A stretch of DNA of 5,415 nucleotides from Victivallales bacterium. Its GTDB lineage: Bacteria > Verrucomicrobiota > Lentisphaeria > Oligosphaerales > Lenti-02. The stretch lies in assembly GCA_018648945.1 (NCBI GenBank), contig JABGQJ010000543.1, forward strand, positions 1 through 5,415, given 5' to 3'. Made by a program: the position numbers and the translations under genes. Of this stretch, positions 1 to 5,415 are shown in pieces (position 1 is the first letter of the stretch; every line of letters begins with the position of its first letter). Below the pieces are notes generated by a model that worked only from the letters and a program-made list of their open reading frames with translations, was not told the DNA's origin and ran no database searches.

Positions 1-195
1 GTCGAGTACCATTCTCGCTTTGGGGTGTCCGACGGCTTCAACCCGGTGGGCAGTGTGGTCGATACCGCCGCAGGCGTGCAGTACATCCACGTCTGGGGCG
101 GCGATGGCACCGGCAAGGCCGCTATCTACCAGTACACCGTTTCTCTCGACACCCCAGCCGTCAGCAAGTACCTGCACGGATTCTCCGGGAAGTAG
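1..195 (+). CDS. C-terminal end of an unidentified protein (partial, runs off the left edge)
   Basis: Reading frame 1 is open from the first base to a TAG at 193-195 and gives 64 residues, starting VEYHSRFGVSDGFNP and ending YLHGFSGK. Third codon positions are mostly G or C, as in the two efflux genes, which supports real coding. The other plus-strand frame that is open here, with an ATG at 20, runs past this stop into the structured intergenic DNA and looks like a shadow. The visible part is rich in Gly, Val, Tyr and Thr (for example GVQYIHVWGGDGTGKAAIYQY), which suggests a beta-rich domain. There is no membrane segment and no motif I can assign to a family. The gene converges on the efflux operon and so is not part of it. 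The start and most of the protein lie outside the window, and I propose no function. Confidence 0.7.
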   Translation, partial: VEYHSRFGVSDGFNPVGSVVDTAAGVQYIHVWGGDGTGKAAIYQYTVSLDTPAVSKYLHGFSGK

Positions 196-238
196 GCGAA
201 GGGCGCGGTTCCCTCGTCTGTGGTTTCGTATGGTTGGG

Positions 239-377
239 GCGAGGTAGTCGCTGGCTCGATGAGCCTGCGATCCGGGGATGGCGTTGCCGGGGAGAAGGCA
301 CAGTTGTCCCGTTCGGGACAAGGGCGTGGCGTGGGGCCAAGTGCTTCGCGCGCTCATCGAGCACACGACTACCTTGC
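239..377. repeat. Long imperfect inverted repeat, 32-nt arms at 239-270 and 346-377
   Basis: The left arm (239-270) and the reverse complement of the right arm (346-377) agree at 26 of 32 positions. The two perfect cores are AGGTAGTCG (242-250) against CGACTACCT (366-374), and GCTCGATGAGC (254-264) against GCTCATCGAGC (352-362). They are separated by a 3 by 3 internal mismatch, with a further matching block toward the loop (TGCGA at 266-270 against TCGCG at 346-350, one position differing). The 75-nt interior (271-345) contains the palindrome at 304-321. As RNA from either strand this would fold into a long stem capped by a second hairpin. I see no target-site duplication at the edges and no transposase in the window. 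The repeat itself is read directly; whether it is a terminator, a REP/MITE-like element or an RNA is inference. Confidence 0.8.
304..321. terminator. Perfect 18-nt palindrome, possible bidirectional terminator hairpin
   Basis: TTGTCCCGTTCGGGACAA can form an 8-bp stem closed by TT, or a 7-bp stem with a GTTC loop. It sits 108 nt past the plus-strand stop and about 115 nt past the permease stop, inside the loop of the larger inverted repeat. Neither strand has a run of T after the stem, so intrinsic termination is uncertain. A protein-binding palindrome or the core of a repeated genomic element would look the same. Confidence 0.3.
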
Positions 378-398
378 GTGGGATTGGCGGTGCAGCCC

Positions 399-423
399 CT
401 GGCTCGATGCAGTCGGCAACGCC
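399..423. repeat. Third partial copy of the arm core plus a distal inverted-repeat arm
   Basis: CTGGCTCGATG at 399-409 exactly repeats 251-261. It is also complementary over 8 bp to CATCGAGC at 355-362. Immediately beyond it, CGGCAACGCC (414-423) is the exact reverse complement of GGCGTTGCCG (280-289). These pairings compete with the main inverted repeat: 280-289/414-423 can enclose 304-321 and 355-362/402-409, but cannot coexist with the full 239-270/346-377 stem without a pseudoknot. The element therefore extends almost to the permease stop codon. Confidence 0.6.
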
Positions 424-435
424 GCCACTATGGTC

Positions 436-3400
436 TCAATCGGCGTAGCCCGCTTCCTGCCTGCGCTGGCGGCGGCGGTCGCGGCGACTGGCGTATTCGA
501 TGTAGAGTGAAGGGACGATGCCGAGGGTGAGGATGGTGGCGACGAGGAGGCCGAAGATGACGGCCAGGGACATGGACTGCCACAGCTGGGAAGACTTGGT
601 GTTGAATTGCATGGTCATGGCCCGGAAGTCCCAGTTCAGCCTGAGGGCCATGGGGAGTAGGCCGAGGATGGTGGTGATGGCGGTGAGCAAGACGGGACGG
701 AAACGAACCATGCAGGCGCTGACCGTTGCCTCGTAGGCGGTCTGTCCGCGCTGTTCGAACTGGGCAATGGCGTCGAGCAGGACAATGGCGTTGTTGACTA
801 CCACGCCCGCCAGGGAAATGACCCCGATGCCGGTCATGATGATACCGAAGGGGGCGCGCAGGACCAGCAGGCCGAGGAACACGCCCATCAGCGACATGAT
901 GACGGAGCAGAGGACGATGGCGGAGATCGACACCGAGTTGAATTGGAGGACCAGGACTATCAGGATGATGAAGATCGCGATCACGAACGCCTTGCTCAGG
1001 AAGATCTTGGCCTCGGCCTCCTCCTCGGCGGCACCGCCGAACTCGTGGCTGATGCCCGGTGGGAACTGGTAGCCCTCAACCCGCTCCTGCAACGCCTGGC
1101 GGATACCGGAATCGTCGCGGATACCGGGCTGGACGTCGGCGGAGGCGTTGAGCACTCGGCGTTTGCCGTTGTGCTTGATGGTCACCGGTCCCGGCACCAG
1201 TTCAGCACTGGCGGCGGAGGCGATGGGCACGGCGTTTCCCCCGAGCATGGGGATGGTCAGATTCTCCATGCGGTCCAGGTCAAAGCGGTACTCTCTGGGC
1301 AGGCGTAGCTTGATGTCCTGTTCGTCGTCGCCATGGCCGAAGGTCCCGCTCTGGAGCCCCCCGACCGCAATCTGGATGACGCTGCCGACAGTGGCCTGGT
1401 CGAGCCCATGCATGCCCGCTCTTGCCCGGTCCACGATCCACTCGATGGTGGGCTGGGCGGTGACCGCGTCGTCGGTGGGCTTGACCGTGCCCGCGGTGGC
1501 GGCGATAAGGCGCTTCATGTCCCCGATGACCCGGGTCATTTCATTCAGATCCTCGCCGAAGATATCGACGGAGATGGGCGAGCCGGTGGGTGGCCCGTCC
1601 TGGGGTTGGAGCACATCGAAGTCGGCGCCGAACATCGGTGGCGCCACCCGACGACCATTCTCGTCCAACCCGTCGAGTCGCAGGCGCATCTTCTTGAGGG
1701 TTTCGGTAGTGGGCTCGGTGCGGAACTCGCGGTCCACGAATTCGACCTGCACCTTGACGGGGCCGGAGTTGTCCGCCTGCAGGCCGCCGCCGCCACCCGT
1801 GCCGCCCACCCCGGCGAGCCCGACGACGACGCTGCCGAACTTCAAGTTGCGGACAGGGCTGTCAAAGCCGCTGCCCGGCTTGCCGAACATGCGGGCTTCC
1901 ATTTCCTTGCACAGCCGGTCGGACTCCTCCAGCGAGATGCCTTCGGGGGGACTGATGCTGCAATTCACGTTGTCTGGATCGGTGGGGGGAAAGAGCTCCA
2001 CTCCCGCCCCGAACGCCCCGTAGATCGCGAGGGTGAGGACGAGCAGGCAGACCGAGGTGGTCAAGGTCCAGCGGCGGTGGTCAAGGAGGAATTGGAGCAG
2101 GGGTTGATAGCGCCGTACCAGCCAGTAGGTGGGGCGGTGGGACTCGGGGTCGATCGTGGTCTTGGTGCCGGGCTTGATGTGCATGGTCATGGCGGCCAGG
2201 GTAGGGTTGATGACCAATGCCACGAAGAGCGAGCAGATCAGCACAACGATGACGGTCCGGGGCAGGAAACTCATGAACTGGCCCATGAGGCCTGGCCAGA
2301 AGAGCAGCGGGGAGAACGCGCCAACCGTGGTGGCGGTGGAGGTGATCACCGGCCACATGACCTCCCGCGTGCCCACGATGGCAGCCTTCGCACGAGAAAG
2401 CCCCAGGGAGTAGTGGCGGTAGATGTTCTCGATGATCACGATGGCGTTGTCCACCAGCATCCCCAAGGAGAGAATGAGAGAGAAGAGCACCATCATGTTG
2501 AGGGTTTCGCCAGTCACGTAGAGGAAGATGATGGCCATCAGCATGGAGAAGGGGATGGCCGTCGCCACGAGGACCGCGTTCATGGCCCCCAATCCCAGGA
2601 ACATCACGGCGAGGACCAGAACCAGGCTGGTGCCGATGCCATTCTCCAGGTCTGAGACCATCATGTTCACGTCCTTGGACATGTCCAGGCCTTTGGTCAC
2701 GCGAATGCCGGCGGGGAGCGAAAGACGGGAAATGCGCTCGTCGATGGCCTGGCACATGCCGAGGATGTTGGCCCCGGCCCGTTTGGTGACATGGAGGCTG
2801 ATGGAGGGGTTGGGCTCCGTCCACGTGTTCCCCGCGCTGTCAGGCCCATCGACGGTGAAGTCGTAGAGGCGGGCGCGGGATTCCTCGTCCTCGAAGTCGT
2901 AGCGTACCGAAGCCACGTCCCGCATGTAGACGGGGGTGCCCTGCGGCGTGGAGGCGATGACCAGATTGTAAATCTCCGCTGGGCTGCGGAACTCGCCCGG
3001 TACGCGCACGACCACCCGGCTTTCGCGCCCGTCGGCCGTTCCGGCGGACACGTTGCGGTTGGTGCCCCGCATGATGCCCTGGACCTGGGCCAGGGAGAGG
3101 TGGTAGAAATGCAGTCGGTCGGGATCGATCTCGATGACGATCTCGCGCTCCCGGGCACCAAAGACATCCACATCCAGCACGCCGGACACGGTCTTGATCT
3201 CGTCCTCCACCTTCTCGGCGAGTTCGTCGAGCTCGGAGAGGGAGATATTGCCGTCGGCCGCCACCAGATGGTAGATGACCACCGGGAGGCTGGAGATGCT
3301 GAACTCCTTGACGGTGGGCTCTTCCGCCTCGGCGGAGAGGTCAGGCTTGGCCTGGTCCACCGCATCCCGCACCCGGCGCAGGGCAATCTCCTTATCGACG

Positions 3401-3693
3401 CCGGGATGGAACTCGAGGCTGATCATGGACATGCTGTCCAAGGAGCCGCTGAGCATCTTCTTCAACCCTTCGATGCCATCCAACTCGGTCTCCAGGGGAA
3501 CGGTGACCGACTGTTCGACGTCGGTGGGATTGGCCCCCTCCAGCCTGGTCGTGACGATGACAAGGGGAAACTCCACATCCGGGAAGCTCTCCCGCGACAT
3601 GGCGAAGTAGGAGAACAGCCCGATGGCAACCAGTCCGACGCAGAGCACGATGACGGCCACGTTGTGCTTGATGGAGAACGCGGTGACGTTCAT
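436..3693 (-). CDS. RND-family efflux permease (AcrB-like, inner-membrane proton-driven pump subunit)
   Basis: This 1085-residue protein has the length and layout of AcrB-like permeases. TM1 is at about 11-31, followed by a large periplasmic domain (about 32-350), TM2-TM7 (about 352-562), a second periplasmic domain (about 563-898) and TM8-TM12 (about 901-1063). A basic cytoplasmic tail ends it. Family signatures include FPDVEFPLVIVTT after TM1, GMLVDNAIVIIENIYRH in TM4, GVVVNNAIVLLD in TM10 and RFRPVLLTAITTILGLLP leading into TM11. Such pumps work as trimers that export substrates from the periplasm or membrane using the proton gradient, through an adaptor and an outer-membrane channel. Of the AcrB relay residues, D407, R971 and T978 are kept (D415, R997, T1004), whereas D408 and K940 are Asn here (N416, N967). 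The ATG overlaps the adaptor stop, and GGAGAG at 3702-3707 lies 8 nt upstream, so translation is probably coupled. The frame is intact. The substrate cannot be inferred. Confidence 0.97.
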   Translation of the reverse strand: MNVTAFSIKHNVAVIVLCVGLVAIGLFSYFAMSRESFPDVEFPLVIVTTRLEGANPTDVEQSVTVPLETELDGIEGLKKMLSGSLDSMSMISLEFHPGVDKEIALRRVRDAVDQAKPDLSAEAEEPTVKEFSISSLPVVIYHLVAADGNISLSELDELAEKVEDEIKTVSGVLDVDVFGAREREIVIEIDPDRLHFYHLSLAQVQGIMRGTNRNVSAGTADGRESRVVVRVPGEFRSPAEIYNLVIASTPQGTPVYMRDVASVRYDFEDEESRARLYDFTVDGPDSAGNTWTEPNPSISLHVTKRAGANILGMCQAIDERISRLSLPAGIRVTKGLDMSKDVNMMVSDLENGIGTSLVLVLAVMFLGLGAMNAVLVATAIPFSMLMAIIFLYVTGETLNMMVLFSLILSLGMLVDNAIVIIENIYRHYSLGLSRAKAAIVGTREVMWPVITSTATTVGAFSPLLFWPGLMGQFMSFLPRTVIVVLICSLFVALVINPTLAAMTMHIKPGTKTTIDPESHRPTYWLVRRYQPLLQFLLDHRRWTLTTSVCLLVLTLAIYGAFGAGVELFPPTDPDNVNCSISPPEGISLEESDRLCKEMEARMFGKPGSGFDSPVRNLKFGSVVVGLAGVGGTGGGGGLQADNSGPVKVQVEFVDREFRTEPTTETLKKMRLRLDGLDENGRRVAPPMFGADFDVLQPQDGPPTGSPISVDIFGEDLNEMTRVIGDMKRLIAATAGTVKPTDDAVTAQPTIEWIVDRARAGMHGLDQATVGSVIQIAVGGLQSGTFGHGDDEQDIKLRLPREYRFDLDRMENLTIPMLGGNAVPIASAASAELVPGPVTIKHNGKRRVLNASADVQPGIRDDSGIRQALQERVEGYQFPPGISHEFGGAAEEEAEAKIFLSKAFVIAIFIILIVLVLQFNSVSISAIVLCSVIMSLMGVFLGLLVLRAPFGIIMTGIGVISLAGVVVNNAIVLLDAIAQFEQRGQTAYEATVSACMVRFRPVLLTAITTILGLLPMALRLNWDFRAMTMQFNTKSSQLWQSMSLAVIFGLLVATILTLGIVPSLYIEYASRRDRRRQRRQEAGYAD
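3690..3693 (-). other. ATGA stop/start overlap coupling adaptor and permease
   Basis: On the minus strand the bases ATGA contain the permease ATG (3693-3691) and the adaptor TGA (3692-3690). Such 4-nt overlaps usually mean one transcript with translational coupling, which fits two subunits of the same complex. Confidence 0.95.
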
Positions 3694-5261
3694 TGCGCGG
3701 GCTCTCCGCCGGCTGGCTCGGAGGCCTGTGGACTGTCGTCGGGGGCAAGTGTCTCCGGGGTGACCTGAATGAAGGAGTCTTTGCCTTCGTCGGTGCGGTT
3801 CACCGCCACGCCATCGGCTACGATCACGCGTACCTCTTCCCCGTCGAGCACTCCCTTGCCGCCGGCGATGATCAGGGCCTCGCCGCTCTTGAGGCCGCTG
3901 TGCACGAGCACTTGGTCGTTTCGGATGCTAACCGGCTGGATGTCACGGACATGGGCAATGTGGCGCCCATCCTCTTCCTTGGTGACGACTAGGGCGCGGG
4001 GGCCCACATCTGCCACCTGGATGGCGGCAAGGGGAACCACGATGGCCTCGTCGTAGATGAGGAAGTCGATCTGCGCGCGCACGATCATGCCTTCCCGGAA
4101 GGCAACACCGGGATTGACGAAGCGCAACTCCACTCGGAAGGTGTGGCTGACACTGTTCGCGGCCTCCGCCACGCGGGCGATCTCGGCGGGAAGTTCAGTC
4201 CCCTCGTAGCGGCCACCTGTCAGCTTGGGCAGCCCCGGAATCTGCACCACGGCTTTGAGTTCCTGCCGAGTGCCGGGCATCGCCTTGGCGAGGTACTGCT
4301 GGAGCAACGGACTGTCTGCCTGGAGGAATGGCGCGTACCGGTCAGGGGCATCGACGGCCGCGCGCATGTAGGACATGTCGTAGATCCGACCGAGGAGTTG
4401 GCCCGGTGCAGTGACCTCGCCCGCCTCGACCAGGTGCTGCTCGAACCGCCCGGCGAAGGGAGCGCGGATCTTAGTCTTCTCCAAGGTGATACGCAGGGAG
4501 GCGATGCTCCGCTCAATTTCTTGGACCCGGACCTTGGACAGCGCCAGGAGGGCGTCGCTCTGCCCGAGCCTGGCCTGTGCGGTGCGCACGGTGATGGCGG
4601 CGCGTTTGATGGCGTCCTTGGCCTTGGCCACACCCAGCTTGGCCTGGACCAGTTGGTTGGCCACTCGCTCGGCTTCCGCCTCGGTGGCAATCTTGGCTTT
4701 GGCCAGGGGAATGATGCGGGTCGATTCCTTCTGGGCAAAGTCGAGGTTGGCTTGGCTGGAATCAAGCGTCAGTTTGAGACCGTTGGCATCCTGCCGGGCC
4801 TGTTCCAACGCCGCGCGCGCCACTTCCAGATCCTGTTCAGATACCTTGATCTGCTTGCCTGCGGTCTGGCGCAGTGCTTCCAGTTCCGCGAGTCTGGCTC
4901 GCAGGTCGTCGTCATTCATCTCCGCCAGCACTTGGCCTTGGGTCACCGAGGTGCTCTCTGCCACCAGCCAACGCTGCAACCGCCCTGGGAGCTCACAGCT
5001 GATCTGGGCCGTGCGGTCTGCCTCCAATCGGGCGGGCAGGATCAGCGATTCGGAATAGGGTTGGGTGCGGACCTCTTGCACGGCCACATTTGCCAGTCGC
5101 TTCTCCGGTGGGGCCACGGTTGGCTTGGGGCGATTCGCGATGTAGGCGATGACACCGACCGTGCCCGCAATGATTACCGCAGTAATGCCCCAAAGGAGCC
5201 AGGCCGGCGACTTCTTGAGGGGTGCAGAGGGCGGGGCTGGTGGATGGGCGATTTCGGTCAT
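3690..5261 (-). CDS. RND periplasmic adaptor subunit (HlyD/AcrA-type membrane fusion protein)
   Basis: This is a 523-residue adaptor numbered from the ATG at 5261. A short Pro-rich cytoplasmic segment ending in KK precedes one membrane anchor (about 20-42), with no lipobox. The first lipoyl half follows (about 88-118, LPGRLQRWLVAESTSVTQGQ). Then come a long alpha-helical hairpin (about 113-263), the second lipoyl half (about 263-292, TKIRAPFAGRFEQHLVEAGE), a beta-barrel (about 294-400), a membrane-proximal domain (about 405-482, ending GGKGVLDGEEVRVI) and an acidic Pro/Glu-rich tail. At the hairpin tip R182, L186 and T193 have the spacing of the R-L-S motif (AcrA R128, L132, S139) that contacts TolC-type channels, with Thr for Ser. 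Each hairpin arm is about 65-70 residues, roughly twice that of AcrA. A TTG at 5303 in the same frame, with well-placed GGAGAG, would add 14 residues. I prefer the ATG because it gives a compact N-terminus before the anchor. The stop overlaps the permease start by 4 nt. Confidence 0.95.
   Translation of the reverse strand: MTEIAHPPAPPSAPLKKSPAWLLWGITAVIIAGTVGVIAYIANRPKPTVAPPEKRLANVAVQEVRTQPYSESLILPARLEADRTAQISCELPGRLQRWLVAESTSVTQGQVLAEMNDDDLRARLAELEALRQTAGKQIKVSEQDLEVARAALEQARQDANGLKLTLDSSQANLDFAQKESTRIIPLAKAKIATEAEAERVANQLVQAKLGVAKAKDAIKRAAITVRTAQARLGQSDALLALSKVRVQEIERSIASLRITLEKTKIRAPFAGRFEQHLVEAGEVTAPGQLLGRIYDMSYMRAAVDAPDRYAPFLQADSPLLQQYLAKAMPGTRQELKAVVQIPGLPKLTGGRYEGTELPAEIARVAEAANSVSHTFRVELRFVNPGVAFREGMIVRAQIDFLIYDEAIVVPLAAIQVADVGPRALVVTKEEDGRHIAHVRDIQPVSIRNDQVLVHSGLKSGEALIIAGGKGVLDGEEVRVIVADGVAVNRTDEGKDSFIQVTPETLAPDDSPQASEPAGGEPAQ
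3702..3707 (-). promoter_or_regulatory. Ribosome binding site of the permease gene
   Basis: GGAGAG on the minus strand, 8 nt before the permease ATG and inside the last codons of the adaptor gene. It allows independent initiation in addition to coupling through the ATGA overlap, and it fixes the permease start. Confidence 0.7.
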
Positions 5262-5415
5262 AGACTCCCCGATTCGTTCGCTATGGCCCGCTGAGGGGCG
5301 CAAGAGTGTCTCTCCAGAGCCAGAATTGGCGCAGTTGAGCGAGTCGATTAATGTGCCAGCGACCAGCTGGGATTCAAGGGTAGAGAGGCTAGAATTCTCT
5401 TCCGTATGTTTGTCT
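5262..5415 (-). other. Upstream region of the efflux operon
   Basis: This stretch of 154 bases reaches the window edge and is visibly more AT-rich, with more A or T at third positions of the adaptor frame than the genes. That suggests leader or promoter DNA. The adaptor frame has no stop from 5303 to 5414 but also no ATG. A weak promoter-like pair, TTGAAT (5372-5377) and ATTAAT (5347-5352), is 19 nt apart on the minus strand, too poor to call. The palindromes CCAGCTGG (5363-5370) and AGAATTCT (5391-5398) could be operator half-sites or chance. Confidence 0.4.
5265..5270 (-). promoter_or_regulatory. Candidate ribosome binding site for the adaptor ATG start
   Basis: GGGGAG lies only 3 nt before the ATG at 5261, a short spacing. 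The competing GGAGAG at 5310-5315 sits 6 nt before an in-frame TTG at 5303, which is better spaced but serves a weak start codon. The true start is therefore either 5261 (preferred) or 5303. Confidence 0.45.

Larger units (their letters stand above)
196..435. other. Structured non-coding gap between convergent genes
   Basis: These 240 bases separate the TAG of the plus-strand partial gene from the TGA of the minus-strand permease gene. Short open frames cross the gap on both strands, but none has a convincing ribosome binding site or family resemblance. The DNA is instead dominated by inverted and direct repeats, which are listed separately. No U-tract follows any stem, so there is no textbook intrinsic terminator. 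Because both flanking genes transcribe into the gap, a structured bidirectional transcription end is plausible. A mobile palindromic element of the REP or MITE kind is an alternative. Confidence 0.75.

Noticed and set aside
187..213. GGGAA (187-191) and TTCCC (209-213) as a terminator stem for the left gene
   Set aside because: Only 5 bp with a 17-nt loop, overlapping the stop codon and with no T run.
161..364. Minus-strand 67-codon open frame in the gap
   Set aside because: It overlaps the end of the left gene and reads through the palindromes, giving a basic, featureless peptide.
220..530. Two overlapping plus-strand small open frames in the intergenic gap
   Set aside because: They run through the inverted repeats into the permease 3' end in two different frames. 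Composition is low-complexity Arg/Gly/Ala and nothing supports translation.
1333..2655. Long plus-strand open frame (about 440 codons) antisense to the permease
   Set aside because: Its protein is rich in His, Gly, Asp and Glu with no family features. It lies opposite an intact, strongly recognisable RND gene, and open frames like this are common opposite GC-rich genes.
2791..3768. Plus-strand open frame of 325 codons spanning the permease start and adaptor end
   Set aside because: It is antisense to two convincing genes, crosses their junction and shows no domain. It is a shadow of codon bias.
4143..5294. Plus-strand open frame of 383 codons opposite the adaptor
   Set aside because: It mirrors the adaptor gene almost end to end, has no plausible fold signature and no ribosome binding context of note.
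5347..5377. Possible sigma-70 promoter TTGAAT / ATTAAT upstream of the adaptor (minus strand)
   Set aside because: Each box matches about four of six consensus bases and the 19-nt spacing is at the limit. It is too weak to list as a promoter.
1..5415. CRISPR array, tRNA, rRNA, transposase or phage genes
   Set aside because: No regularly spaced repeats, no cloverleaf or rRNA-like stretches and no recombinase motifs were seen on either strand.

Overview
The window holds the 3' half, or more, of a tripartite RND efflux operon on the minus strand. The organism looks like a GC-rich Gram-negative bacterium: codons favour G or C at the third position, the permease has large periplasmic domains, and the adaptor carries a hairpin-tip motif of the kind that docks to a TolC-like channel. 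The permease style (VDNA in TM4, VNNA in TM10) and the very long adaptor hairpin are unlike the classical enterobacterial AcrAB. A member of the PVC group (Verrucomicrobia or Planctomycetes) is possible, but that is an impression and not a demonstration.

Layout, left to right. Positions 1-195 are the last 64 codons of a plus-strand gene of unknown function that runs in from the left edge. Positions 196-435 are a non-coding gap between two convergent genes. The gap is unusually structured: a 32-nt imperfect inverted repeat (arms 239-270 and 346-377, 26 of 32 positions matching) flanks a perfect 18-nt palindrome (304-321), and a third partial copy of the arm core lies at 399-409. Positions 436-3693 (minus) encode a 1085-residue RND permease with twelve membrane segments. 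Positions 3690-5261 (minus) encode its periplasmic adaptor (membrane fusion protein), whose stop overlaps the permease start as ATGA. Positions 5262-5415 are the upstream region of the operon. It is probably leader or promoter DNA, although the adaptor's frame stays open to the window edge.

The adaptor is anchored in the inner membrane by an N-terminal helix. It would bridge the trimeric permease to an outer-membrane channel, and the permease would drive export with the proton gradient. No outer-membrane factor or regulator gene lies in the window. Either may sit beyond position 5415 or elsewhere in the genome. The substrate cannot be read from the sequence.

I see no clearly new biological system. 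The points most worth a second look are the structured intergenic element, the altered proton-relay residues in the permease, and the roughly doubled adaptor hairpin.
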